Positions 1-7,918 of a stretch of 25,472 nt of DNA are shown one piece after another. This DNA is from Hypericibacter sp963696655 (GTDB lineage Bacteria; Pseudomonadota; Alphaproteobacteria; Dongiales; Dongiaceae). The notes under the pieces were generated by a model. The model did not search any database and was not told the origin of the DNA. It worked only from the letters and a program-made list of their open reading frames with translations. Position 1 is the stretch's first letter, and every line of letters starts with the position of its first letter. The stretch spans positions 1-25,472 of the forward strand of contig CAVOLB010000102.1 in assembly GCA_963696655.1 (NCBI GenBank), written 5' to 3'. A program made the translations under genes and the position numbers.

Positions 1-839
1 GCGTTCTGTTGCACCAGCGCACCGGCGAAGGTGACGGGGCTCATGGCACCCTGGAGCGTGAAGGGCGTCACGATGGCGGGCTGGCGCGAGCGCGCGAGCT
101 GCATCAGCCCCGCCGCCATTTCCTTGTCCACCCGGCGCGGCGAGTTGATGTTCACCACCGACATGATGCCGGGATCGGCTGCGAGCGCCTCGGGCTCGAC
201 ACCGCGCGCGATCGCTACCATCGCGACGGCATCGGCCAGCCGGGTCCGTCCGATGGCGCGGCCGAAGAAGGGCCGGTCGGTCAGGGTGAGGAAGGCGAAG
301 AGCGTGTCGAGATGGCGCGAATCCGCCGGCAGGTCCATCGCCTCGACCGGCGTGCCGCCGCAGCAATGGAGCACGTTCAGGGACTGCTCGAGGCGGATCA
401 GGTCGCACTGGTCCTGATAGGTGCCGGGACGCCGGCCCCGTTCCAGATCCGAGCAGTTGGGCGGCCCGCCGACGCCGCAGAACATGATCTCGCCCTCGCC
501 GACGCCGACGCGACGCTCGGGATTCCAGCTATGGATCTCGGCCTTCGACGGGGCGAGGCCGACGAAATGCTCCACCACCTCGCGCGGATAGCGGACCATG
601 CCGCTGTCGAAATCGACCGTGGCGCCGTTGCGCGCCAGGATCTCCAGCGCCTCGCGGTTCTGGAACTCCATGCCGAGATCCCAGAGCAGCCGCAGGCTCG
701 CGACATGGATGCGCTCGATCTGGTCTTCATCGAGGATCTCGACGGGTCGCATGCGATTGACGATGCGCCGCCAGGAGAGCTGGTGCGGATGGCCCGTGCG
801 CCGCTCGCGCATGCGCCGGTCGCGTCCGGATTCGGTCAC
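1..839 (-). CDS. MttB-family (trimethylamine/betaine) corrinoid methyltransferase, N-terminal part, cut by left window edge
   Basis: The frame is open from a GTG at 839 to the window edge and gives 279 residues. An AAAGGA ribosome site lies at 854-849 and overlaps the stop of the upstream gene. The translation contains the stretches FCGVGGPPNCSDL, LNVLHCCGGTPVEAMDLP, MSVVNINSPRR and TPFTLQGAMSPVTFAGAL, which I recognise as MttB/TMA methyltransferase superfamily sequence. Known members move a methyl group from a quaternary or tertiary amine (trimethylamine, glycine betaine, proline betaine, carnitine) to a corrinoid protein in the cytoplasm. It is the third gene of a minus-strand unit after two flavin dehydrogenase subunits, so a methylated amino acid or betaine is the likely substrate (inference). 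No in-frame TAG is seen, but the usual pyrrolysine position (around residue 330) lies outside the window. Members lacking pyrrolysine are not trimethylamine methyltransferases, so the substrate stays open. Confidence 0.85.
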   Translation of the reverse strand, partial: MTESGRDRRMRERRTGHPHQLSWRRIVNRMRPVEILDEDQIERIHVASLRLLWDLGMEFQNREALEILARNGATVDFDSGMVRYPREVVEHFVGLAPSKAEIHSWNPERRVGVGEGEIMFCGVGGPPNCSDLERGRRPGTYQDQCDLIRLEQSLNVLHCCGGTPVEAMDLPADSRHLDTLFAFLTLTDRPFFGRAIGRTRLADAVAMVAIARGVEPEALAADPGIMSVVNINSPRRVDKEMAAGLMQLARSRQPAIVTPFTLQGAMSPVTFAGALVQQN

Positions 840-853
840 GCCTGTTTATCCTT

Positions 854-2023
854 TCAAGCCTGTGCCGGCGCGCTCGTCGGCGCATCGGCCTGGATCCAGC
901 CACGGTCCCGGCGCCAGTCCGGATCGAGATTGGCGAAGCGATCGAGGCGGCAGGAGGTGAGGTCGGCGAAGTCGCACTGGCTGCGCAGCACGAGGTCGGC
1001 GATGGCACGCCCGCTTGCGGGCGAGAGTCCGAAGCCGATGCTCGACATGGTCGCGACCACCGTGTTGGGGTAGGTCTTCAGGCGATCCAGGATCGGCCGT
1101 CCATCGGGCGTGTTCTCGACGATGCCGGCCCAGCTGCGGATCATGCGGACATGCGCCGCCCTGGGAAAGAGCTCGAGCAGGCGCCCGGCGAGATTGCGCG
1201 TCAAGGGAGACGTGGCGGCACGCGCTCCCGGCGGCGCCTCGTCGAGCCATTCATGCGGGCCACCGCCGAAAACGAGATTGCCGCGCAGGGTCTGGCGGCC
1301 ATAGAGCGCGTTGCCGTCGGTGCCGCCATGCTTCATCTGCGGGAGCGGTTCGGTCACGATCATCTCGGCGCGGGCGGGGGCCACCGGCACCTCGGCGCCG
1401 AGCTGGGCCGCGATCTGGCCGAGCTGCGGTCCGGCGGCGATAACGAGGCTGTCGCAACCGAACTCGCCGCGGTCGGTCGCCACGCTGGTGACGCGCCCCC
1501 CGCGGGTGACAAATCCGGTGACGGCACAATGCTGGAGGATGCGGCCGCCCCGATCCTGCAGGGCCCAGGCATAGGCCTGGACCGTGCGCTGCGGATTGGC
1601 GTGACCGCCATAATGATAGAAGGCGCCGCCGATGACATTGTCACCGGCGAGCGGCACCAGCTCGCGCACCTGGTCCGGCGTCAGCAGCTCGGCCTTGAAG
1701 CCCTGGCGCGCCGCGATCGCCATCTGGCGCGTGAACATCGCCATGTTGTCTTCGGTCAGGCCGATGCGCACGCGATAGGGCTGGAACTCGGTGGGATAGC
1801 CCAGGAGCTCGTCCATCTGCGGCCAGAGCCGCTGCTCCTCGAGGAACAGGGGACTGAAGGAATGGCTGGCGCCGCCGCCATTGCGGCCCGAGGCCTCCCA
1901 GCCGACGATGCCCTTCTCCAGCACCAGCACCTCGGCGCCCTGGCGCGCGAGCCACCAGCCGGCGCTCAGGCCCGTCACGCCGCCGCCGACGATCACCACC
2001 TGCGCGCCCTTCATGGCGGTCAT
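854..2023 (-). CDS. FAD-dependent amine/amino-acid dehydrogenase, DAO family (opine/hydroxyproline oxidase beta-like)
   Basis: The product is 389 residues. The start is the ATG at 2023, which overlaps the upstream stop in an ATGA. A longer reading from 2080 adds residues that do not resemble the family. Residues 9-18 form the FAD Rossmann motif VVIVGGGVTG, followed by an acidic residue at the end of the second strand (VLVLEKG). The C-terminal stretch GRPILDRL...SSIGFGLSPASGRAIADLVL is the usual second FAD-contact region of DAO/sarcosine-oxidase-like enzymes. The family oxidises secondary amines or D-amino acids to imines. Its partner immediately upstream carries a BFD [2Fe-2S] domain, the pairing known from octopine/nopaline oxidase, HcnB-HcnC and D-hydroxyproline dehydrogenase. 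The likely role is the beta-like subunit of a membrane-associated dehydrogenase feeding electrons to the respiratory chain (inference from family). Confidence 0.85.
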   Translation of the reverse strand: MTAMKGAQVVIVGGGVTGLSAGWWLARQGAEVLVLEKGIVGWEASGRNGGGASHSFSPLFLEEQRLWPQMDELLGYPTEFQPYRVRIGLTEDNMAMFTRQMAIAARQGFKAELLTPDQVRELVPLAGDNVIGGAFYHYGGHANPQRTVQAYAWALQDRGGRILQHCAVTGFVTRGGRVTSVATDRGEFGCDSLVIAAGPQLGQIAAQLGAEVPVAPARAEMIVTEPLPQMKHGGTDGNALYGRQTLRGNLVFGGGPHEWLDEAPPGARAATSPLTRNLAGRLLELFPRAAHVRMIRSWAGIVENTPDGRPILDRLKTYPNTVVATMSSIGFGLSPASGRAIADLVLRSQCDFADLTSCRLDRFANLDPDWRRDRGWIQADAPTSAPAQA

Positions 2024-3480
2024 CGCTTGATGGTCCAATAGGGATCGAACTGGCCGTCGATGCCGAACCAGACATCCCAACCCAAGCGCATGCCGGGATG
2101 CTCATGTCCGTCCTGCAGCACCGAGAGCGGGAGCGGACGCAGGGGAGGGCGGTAGCTCGGCAACGGCACCGCTTCCGGCCCGATGCCGCCCGCGAGCGCC
2201 AGCAGCGCCGTCACCTGCTCGCGGCAGCGCCGTCCCTGGCAGGCGCCCATGCCGGCGCGGGTCAATCGCTTGATCTGATCCTGGTTGACCGGGCCGTCCG
2301 CCAGCAATGTCTGCAGGTTGCGCGCGCGCAGGGCAGCGCTTTCGCGGTCGAGATAGCGCGGCGGCCGAACCTCGAGCAGGTCGCGACGCGTGACCTCCTC
2401 GCATTGGCAGATGGTCACGTCGAGCCCGCCGGCCGCGAGCGCCGCCCTGGTCCAGGTCTGCAGCCTTTGCGGGCCGTCGTCGTCCGAGGCGATGCCGGCG
2501 CAATCGCCGATCGCGAACACGCCCCTGATCGACGTTTCGCCGCCCGAGGTGAGGACGGGCACATGACCGCCCTGATCCGCGCGATAGGTCAGCTTGCAGC
2601 CGAGCTGGTCGAGCAGCTCGATATTGGGCACGGCACCCAGGGCGAGGCAGATCGTGTCGCAGTCGATCATGCGTTCGCTGCCGGCGATCGGCGCGAGCAC
2701 GGCATCGAGGGCCACGATATGCGCGCGTCCGACGCCGGCGGCATTGCCCTCGGCGCGCGCGATCGTCGAGCCGGCATGGAGCGCGATGCTGGCGGCTCTC
2801 GCCGCCTCGACCAGATCCTTCGAGGCCGAGAAGCCGGGCGCGGCCTCGACGATCGCGGCGACGTCGACTCCGTGACGCCTGGCATCGAGGGCCGTCTCGA
2901 AGCCGAGCCGACCTCCGCCCAGCACCAGGATCCGGCGGCCGGCGAAGGCGCGGTAACGATGGATCAGCGCATGAAGGGCCGCGGCCCCCATGACACCGGG
3001 CAGCTCCCAACCGGGGAAGGCGAAACCCAGGTCGCGATGGCCGGCCGCGACGATCAGCTTGTCGAAGCTCGTCAGCCAGGACCGGCCGGCGTCGGCGAGC
3101 GCGATCACCGGTTTCGGCAGGCCATGCGCGGTCGGGCCGTTGACGAAGCCGGCCCAGGCGGTGACGCCGAGCCGCACATCGACCCCGGTCTCGAAGGCTT
3201 CCTCGAGGCGCGGGAGCGACCGGGCGATCTGGTCGAGCGCGCGGCCCCGGTTCTGCACCGAGCCGTTGGCACGCTGGCCGAAATGAAACGGCACATCGAG
3301 GCCGAAGAGGGCAGGGTCGAGCGGATGCTCGTCGATCAGGACGGTCTGAGCGCCGGATTTCGCCGCGTCGATCGCCGCCGCCGTGCCGGCGTCGCCGGCG
3401 CCGATCACCAGGATCGCCGCATGTTCGGCGATCTCGGGCGTCTTGCCGACGATGGAGTAGGGATCGATGAAAGCGCTCAT
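2020..3480 (-). CDS. NAD(P)/FAD-dependent oxidoreductase with BFD-like [2Fe-2S] domain (opine oxidase/HcnB alpha-like)
   Basis: The product is 486 residues from the ATG at 3480; the open frame reaches 3627, but that extension is proline/arginine-rich and unlike the family. The first dinucleotide motif is GAGDAG at residues 27-32, the second is GGGRLGFE near 188-195, and a GDCAGI FAD-binding end motif lies near 325-330. Four cysteines, C358, C360, C414 and C419 (ICQCEEV and GMGACQGRRC), form a BFD/Fer2_BFD cluster site. This is the architecture of OoxA/NoxA, HcnB and hydroxyproline dehydrogenase alpha subunits. No separate small ferredoxin-like gamma subunit is found nearby. It is the first gene of the minus-strand unit, transcribed from the 3481-3742 gap. 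The substrate is unknown. N-methyl amino acid, opine or proline-like imino acid are the reasonable options given the adjacent MttB homologue. Confidence 0.85.
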   Translation of the reverse strand: MSAFIDPYSIVGKTPEIAEHAAILVIGAGDAGTAAAIDAAKSGAQTVLIDEHPLDPALFGLDVPFHFGQRANGSVQNRGRALDQIARSLPRLEEAFETGVDVRLGVTAWAGFVNGPTAHGLPKPVIALADAGRSWLTSFDKLIVAAGHRDLGFAFPGWELPGVMGAAALHALIHRYRAFAGRRILVLGGGRLGFETALDARRHGVDVAAIVEAAPGFSASKDLVEAARAASIALHAGSTIARAEGNAAGVGRAHIVALDAVLAPIAGSERMIDCDTICLALGAVPNIELLDQLGCKLTYRADQGGHVPVLTSGGETSIRGVFAIGDCAGIASDDDGPQRLQTWTRAALAAGGLDVTICQCEEVTRRDLLEVRPPRYLDRESAALRARNLQTLLADGPVNQDQIKRLTRAGMGACQGRRCREQVTALLALAGGIGPEAVPLPSYRPPLRPLPLSVLQDGHEHPGMRLGWDVWFGIDGQFDPYWTIKR

Positions 3481-3742
3481 GAGGTGGGCTCGGAACTCTG
3501 CACGAGGCGGCGATCCCGGCGGGGAGGGCGGCAGCCGGGACCCTGATCGATGGGGTGGCGAGATGGCGGAAGCGCTTCGCCAAGGAGGCAAGGTAACGGT
3601 GCGGCTGGCCAGGCGCAACGCACTCAAATTCCAGAAAATTCCGGCCGATTCAAGTCTGTCCGCCAGAGGTCGCGATGACTAGCCCAGAGCCGACGATTTC
3701 GTGTCATGGTTCGCCGAAAGCCCAAGTTGCCTCGAGGCCTGC

Positions 3743-4767
3743 ATGAAGCTCTCTCCCGTTCGGCTCGACTATGGCTCGCTCGGCGCCGCGGCGGCCCATC
3801 GCCAGCAGCATCTGATCAACAACATATCGACCGTGGCCCAGGCCGGCGCGCATCTCTGGCTCGCGTCGGACGAGGGTTGTTCGGTCGAACGGCTCTCCTG
3901 GGACGGGCGCCGCTACGGCAAGGCCGTGAGCTATGACCTCTCGTTCTATTTTCCGCTGCCGAAGGGCGACAAGGAGATCGATATCGAGGCGCTATCGATC
4001 GACCGCGAGCGGCTCTGGATCGCGGGCTCCCATAGCCTGGTGCGTCCGAAACCCGATCCCGATGCGCTCTCGCAGGACTTCCTCAAGGACTTGGCCACCA
4101 TCGTGCGGCGGCCTCGGCGCTACCTGATCGGCCGGCTCGCGCTTTCGGATGGCGGCGGCAAAATCCTCACACCGGCGGACGGGACGGCGCCTTGTCTCCC
4201 ATTCGACCGCAGCGGCAACAGCCTGACGCGTGCGCTCGGCAAGGATCGGCACCTCTCGCCTTTCATGGACCTGCCCGACAAGGAGAACGGCGTCGATATC
4301 GAAGGATTGGCTGCCAAGGGCGATGCGCTATTTCTCGGCCTTCGCGGCCCGGTCATCCGCGGTCACGCGGTGATTCTCCAGATCGTGCTCAAGGATACGA
4401 AAAACGGTTTGAATCTCACCCGCATCGGCGCCGGCGGCTCTCCCTATCGGAAGTTCTTTCTCGACCTGGGCGGGCTGGGAATCCGCGATCTCACGATGGA
4501 GGGCGAGGATCTGATCGTCATCGCCGGTCCGACGATGGGACTGACCGGACCGTGGGCCGTCTGGCGTTGGAAGAACGCGCTGGGCTGGTCGACAGCGACG
4601 CGATCAAGCCGGTTTCCGGTCTGGATTTCGCGGGTCCCGAGCGACCCGAAGGCATCACCCGATTCCTGCATCCGGACGGGCGTCGGGGATGGCTGGTGGT
4701 CTATGACGGTCCCGCCAAATCGCGCGTCACGAAGAAGGGCATCTATCGCGCCGACTTCTTCAGCTAG
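3743..4767 (+). pseudogene. DUF3616-family protein interrupted by a one-base frameshift near 4585
   Basis: Reading from the ATG at 3743 (GAGG at 3734-3737) gives 281 residues in one frame up to about 4585. The same frame then runs into unrelated serine/arginine-rich sequence, ending at 4948 antisense to the next gene. The frame offset by one base continues the family-like sequence from about 4585 (LVDSDAIKPVSGLDFAG, then WLVVYDGPAKSR and YRADFFS) and stops at 4767. Joined, the protein would be about 341 residues. Recognisable DUF3616 features are the repeated acidic blades DIEALSID and DIEGLAAKGDALFLGL and the motif LTMEGEDLIVIAGPT, which fits a beta-propeller-like fold. The function of the family is unknown. 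The change equals loss of one base and could be a real lesion or a sequencing error. It stands alone, divergent from the dehydrogenase unit and convergent with the LacI gene. Confidence 0.7.
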
Positions 4768-4786
4768 GCCGGCGCCGGCCCCGGCC

Positions 4787-5803
4787 TCAGATCTCCGGAA
4801 TATTCTCGCGGAAGATCGCCTGGATGCGCACCGGCACGGCGCGCTGGCTGTTGTCGTTGCGCGCGGCGCGGATGAGACGGTCGACCGCCTCGCGCGCCTC
4901 GACCCGCGGGTTCTGATCGATCACCGCATCCATGATGCCGGAGAGTAGGAAGCGGCGGGTATATTCGGTCAGCTCGTGGCCGATGAACACGACCTGGCGG
5001 GCGCGCCCCGATTCCTCGAGCGCCTGGGCGATGCCGCGATTGCCGGCGCCGATATTGTAGATGCCGCCGAGATCGGCATAGGTCCGCAGCAGGGTGCGCG
5101 CCTCCTGATAGGCGCGCTGGGAATCGTCGCGCACTTCGCGAAGCTCGACGATGGTGAGGGCGGGGAAGGCCTCGGCCAGCATGTGCCGGAAGCCCATCTC
5201 GCGCTCTTCATGGCCGCGATAGCTGAGCGATCCTGCGAACAGCGCGACCTTGCCGCGGCCCGCCCCCATGAAGCGTCCCAGCAGGTGGCCGGCGAGGCGC
5301 CCCGCCGCGCGGTTGTCGACGCCGACATAGCCGACGCGCGGCACGTTCGAGATGTCCGAGACCAGGGTCAGGACCGGCACGCCCTCGACCGAAAGATTGC
5401 GGATGGCCTCGCGCACGGTCGGGTGGTCGAGCGCGATAACGCCGACGCCATGAGTCTGGCCGCGGATCGCATGCAGACGCGCCGCCAGCGCATCCGGATT
5501 GAAGCCCTCGATCAGATGGACGCGGATATGCGCATCCTTCTGGCGCTGCGCCGCCATCTCCTCGAGATGGCCGGCCAGCATCGTCATGAAGGTGTTGGAG
5601 CCGCCGGGCAGGACGAAGTCGAGCTCGATCTCGCTCTGCGGGGCGGGCAAGGCGGCGCCTTCCAGATAGCCCAGCCGTTCCGCGGCCGTGAGGACGCGGT
5701 CGCGGGTGCGGACCTTCACCCCGTCGCGCTTGTTCAGCACGCGATCGACCGTCGCCGTGGAGACGCCAGCTTCGCGCGCGATATCGGCAATCGTGGTTCG
5801 CAT
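4787..5803 (-). CDS. LacI-family transcriptional regulator
   Basis: The product is 338 residues from the ATG at 5803. An N-terminal helix-turn-helix spans about residues 4-23 (TIADIAREAGVSTATVDRVLN), with the TVDRVLN form in place of the commoner TVSRVLN. The hinge after LGYLEG lacks the usual N..AR.L helix sequence. The rest is a periplasmic-binding-protein-like sugar sensor domain (VGYVGVDNRAAGRLAGHLLGRF, IYNIGAGNRGIAQALEESG, FIGHELTEYTRRFL). Such proteins bind a sugar or sugar derivative in the cytoplasm and control neighbouring uptake genes. It diverges from the ABC transporter/catabolic run starting at 6282 and shares the 478-base gap with it, so it is the probable regulator of that run and of itself. 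Candidate operators are listed separately. Whether it represses or activates cannot be told from the sequence. Confidence 0.92.
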   Translation of the reverse strand: MRTTIADIAREAGVSTATVDRVLNKRDGVKVRTRDRVLTAAERLGYLEGAALPAPQSEIELDFVLPGGSNTFMTMLAGHLEEMAAQRQKDAHIRVHLIEGFNPDALAARLHAIRGQTHGVGVIALDHPTVREAIRNLSVEGVPVLTLVSDISNVPRVGYVGVDNRAAGRLAGHLLGRFMGAGRGKVALFAGSLSYRGHEEREMGFRHMLAEAFPALTIVELREVRDDSQRAYQEARTLLRTYADLGGIYNIGAGNRGIAQALEESGRARQVVFIGHELTEYTRRFLLSGIMDAVIDQNPRVEAREAVDRLIRAARNDNSQRAVPVRIQAIFRENIPEI

Positions 5804-5916
5804 GCCGCTCTTTCGATCCTTCGGTTCCTTCAGCGCCGGCTTGCCGGGTTCATCCTATCACCCCGAAGATCGGCTCGATTCCCGAGCTGTCCCATCATTC
5901 TCTGACCATCCGGATG

Positions 5917-5928
5917 AAAGCGCGCTTT
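5917..5928. promoter_or_regulatory. Perfect 12-bp palindrome, candidate LacI-type operator
   Basis: AAAGCGCGCTTT is its own reverse complement. LacI-family operators are often short AT-flanked palindromes with a CG-containing centre, and this one sits 114 bases upstream of the LacI-type gene and 354 bases upstream of the importer gene. Only the symmetry and position support it. The centre is GC rather than the usual CG, so it is a weak candidate. Confidence 0.35.
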
Positions 5929-6086
5929 ATTTATGATGTAAAATGATGGTTCCTGTCAATGACCTTCAAGGACGGCAGATAAGGGTTTCAGGAAACAGAT
6001 AAAAAGCTCGGCCCAAGATGGCCTTCCTTCCGAAAACTAAAATAATTCATTCTATTGCAATCAGTTAAGATCAATTCGTCATGCCT

Positions 6087-6107
6087 AAAAATCGGGCGCG
6101 GCGCCCG
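6087..6107 (-). terminator. Minus-strand intrinsic-terminator-like hairpin with no gene assigned
   Basis: CGGGCGC (6093-6099) and GCGCCCG (6101-6107) are perfect inverted repeats around one base. Read on the minus strand, the hairpin is followed by A and then five T residues (6091-6087). No minus-strand gene ends here. It could terminate a short non-coding transcript or be a protein-binding dyad. A one-base loop cannot form as drawn, so inner pairs would open to make the loop. Confidence 0.35.
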
Positions 6108-6200
6108 GATTCCGATAGCAAAAGAATGCCCGCCTGCCAAGACATCCGACGCAGGCCGGCGCGATATTGATCAAAGACTAGGCGCCCTGCATCTTTTTTG

Positions 6201-6241
6201 TTGACAGGTAATGCATCAAATAGCATCAATCTTTGCATCAA
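6201..6241 (+). promoter_or_regulatory. Candidate promoter (-35 TTGACA) with three GCATCAA repeats
   Basis: A consensus TTGACA lies at 6201-6206. With 17- or 18-base spacing the -10 would be CATCAA or ATCAAT, each only three of six to consensus. GCATCAA occurs at 6213-6219, 6223-6229 and 6235-6241, with a partial GCATC at 6189-6193. The repeats lie over and just after the likely -10, where a repressor would act, 41 to 69 bases before the start of the binding-protein gene. A second supporting promoter could be elsewhere in the gap. Confidence 0.45.
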
Positions 6242-6281
6242 AACGGGGCGACCGAGACCCCAACACTGGGAGGACTGATCC

Positions 6282-7907
6282 ATGGCCGTGAGTGCCAAGA
6301 CACCCGGATTGCGTTCAGCGCTGAGCCGTCGCCGCGTATTGAAGACGGCGGGTTCGACGGCTGCCATTACGGCAGCGGTCGGGATTGCGCCTCGCTTCCT
6401 GACCATCCGCTCGGCCCATGCCGATACCGGTTTGGCGAGCGGGATGGTCGGCGGACCGACCGGATTTCCGGGTGCCGAGCGCTATCAGTACGGCCCCGAT
6501 ACGCCCGAATCCCGCGCGATCGAGGCCCTCAAGGCGATGGTCGGTGCCGGCAAGGCGCCGAAGAAGCTCAACATGATGCTGTCCGACGGCTCGGTCGGTC
6601 AGCTCACCAAGGCGTTCCCGGAAGGCGCGCCCGCGGTGAAGGATCTGTTCGAGAAGGAAACCGGCATCGCGCTCGATATCGTCGGCGTTCCGTCCGGCCA
6701 GGAATTCACCAAGACGATGCAGGACATCTCGACCAAGGGCGGGTCGTTCGATGTCTATGCCACGGAGTGGAACCGGCTGGGCGATCTGGCCGAGACCAAC
6801 GGCCTCGTCAAGATGGACGAGTTCGTCGAGAAATATAAACCGCAGTGGGACGAGCCGGACCGCGGCTATGTCGGCGGCAAGCAGGGCGTGACGCTGCTCA
6901 ACGAATATCGCGGCCACACCTATGGCGTGGCGCTCGACGGCGACTTCCAATGCTGGGTCTATCGCAAGGACCTGTTCGAAAGCGCGGACGAGCAGGCGGC
7001 CTTCAAGTCGAAATATGGCTACGACCTCGCCTTCCCGGCCACCTGGAAGCAGCTCGACGACGTCGCCATGTTCTTCCATCGCCCGGACAAGGGCCTGTTC
7101 GGCTGCACCGATCTGCGCAACCAGGGCTGGGGCTACACCAACTGGTATCAGCGCTTCTGCTCGACGGCCTCGCCCAACCAGTATCTGTTCAAGGATGACG
7201 GGACGCCGCTGATCAACTCGGAGCACGGCATCCTGGCGACCCAGGAATATGTCGACAGCCTGAAATACCATTCGCCCGACGCCATCTCGTGGGGCTGGCC
7301 GGAGCAGTATGGCAACATGGCGGCCGGCGGTGCGGCCATGACCTGCGCCTTCTCCAACATGCCGAAGTTCCTCGACAACCCCGGCAACGAGGGCTCGAAG
7401 GTCACGGGCAAGATGGCATCCTCGAAGCCGCCCGGACGCGAGATCGACGGCAAGATCGTGAGCCGCTCGGTGCTGTGGCTCAACATGACGGCCTCGATCT
7501 CGACCCAGGGCAAATATCCCGAGGTCTGCTACCTGCTGCTGCAATGGCTGGGCTCGAGCCGGATCTATAGCTGGATGACCGCCAATCCGGCCGGCTATTT
7601 CGATCCGTTCCAGCTCGCCAATTTCTCCGACCCGCTGGTGCAGGAGACCTATCACGCCTACCACGTGAAGACGATCCAGGAGACGATCGCCCGCGCGGTG
7701 CCGACGATCAACTATCCCGGCGCCACCGCCTACCACAATGCGCTCGACGAGAATCTCGTGGCCGCTCTCACCAAGTCGAAGACGCCGGAGCAGGCGATGA
7801 ACGACACGGAGAAGGAGTGGAAGAAGATCACGCGGCGTATCGGCGAGGACAAGATCGTCGAGGCGATCAAGACCAACAAGGCCGCCTGGCCGACCATCCT
7901 GGACTGA
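6282..7907 (+). CDS. Tat-exported extracellular solute-binding protein of a CUT1/GlpV-like ABC importer
   Basis: The product is 541 residues from the ATG at 6282, with GGGAGG at 6268-6273. The N-terminus carries a twin-arginine signal, SRRRVLK at residues 15-21, then a hydrophobic stretch and probable cleavage after AHA (45-47), so the protein should be folded before export to the periplasm. The mature part has the family-1 binding-protein layout (a lobe with KDLFEKETGIALDIVGVPSGQEF, SFDVYATEWNRLGDL, then tryptophan/tyrosine-rich cleft sequence such as GWGYTNWYQRF). At about 540 residues it is longer than typical sugar-binding proteins (400-450) and near the size of the rhizobial glycerol-type GlpV. 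It heads the importer operon, separated from the permeases by a strong hairpin, which would allow higher expression than the membrane parts. The ligand is unknown; a sugar, polyol or glycoside is the likeliest class. Confidence 0.88.
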   Translation: MAVSAKTPGLRSALSRRRVLKTAGSTAAITAAVGIAPRFLTIRSAHADTGLASGMVGGPTGFPGAERYQYGPDTPESRAIEALKAMVGAGKAPKKLNMMLSDGSVGQLTKAFPEGAPAVKDLFEKETGIALDIVGVPSGQEFTKTMQDISTKGGSFDVYATEWNRLGDLAETNGLVKMDEFVEKYKPQWDEPDRGYVGGKQGVTLLNEYRGHTYGVALDGDFQCWVYRKDLFESADEQAAFKSKYGYDLAFPATWKQLDDVAMFFHRPDKGLFGCTDLRNQGWGYTNWYQRFCSTASPNQYLFKDDGTPLINSEHGILATQEYVDSLKYHSPDAISWGWPEQYGNMAAGGAAMTCAFSNMPKFLDNPGNEGSKVTGKMASSKPPGREIDGKIVSRSVLWLNMTASISTQGKYPEVCYLLLQWLGSSRIYSWMTANPAGYFDPFQLANFSDPLVQETYHAYHVKTIQETIARAVPTINYPGATAYHNALDENLVAALTKSKTPEQAMNDTEKEWKKITRRIGEDKIVEAIKTNKAAWPTILD

Positions 7908-7918
7908 TCTGATCCGAA

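Larger units (their letters stand above)
5804..6281. other. Divergent intergenic control region between LacI-type regulator and ABC importer operon
   Basis: This 478-base gap is clearly more AT-rich than its surroundings and holds no convincing gene. From left to right it contains the perfect palindrome AAAGCGCGCTTT (5917-5928), two TGATG elements ten bases apart (5934 and 5944), an odd-centred dyad with a poly-A flank (6087-6107), a looser inverted repeat GCCTGC/GCAGGC (6132-6137 and 6151-6156), and a TTGACA box at 6201. Three GCATCAA repeats (6213-6241) and the strong ribosome site of the binding-protein gene (6268-6273) complete it. Confidence 0.7.

Noticed and set aside
1..839. Pyrrolysine-containing methyltransferase
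   Set aside because: No in-frame TAG is present in the visible part, and the diagnostic position is outside the window, so the claim cannot be made.
9..1073. 354-codon plus-strand frame at the left edge
   Set aside because: Antisense to the MttB-family gene and the end of the flavin dehydrogenase gene. Histidine/arginine-rich with no domain.
2098..3546. Long plus-strand open frame (482 codons) opposite the BFD-domain oxidoreductase
   Set aside because: It lies wholly antisense to a gene with clear FAD and iron-sulfur motifs. Its product is low-complexity, rich in R, G, A and D, as expected of the opposite strand in GC-rich DNA.
3481..3627. N-terminal extension of the BFD-domain oxidoreductase to 3627
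   Set aside because: The added residues are serine/proline/arginine-rich and unlike the family. The ATG at 3480 gives the expected start just before the dinucleotide-binding domain.
4585..4948. C-terminal continuation of the DUF3616 frame to 4948 as a real protein tail
   Set aside because: After 4585 this frame is low-complexity and ends antisense to the LacI-type gene, while the neighbouring frame carries the family-like ending.
6071..6406. 111-codon minus-strand frame overlapping the importer leader and Tat signal
   Set aside because: No ribosome site or family resemblance. It crosses the GC-rich hairpin and is antisense to a certain gene start.
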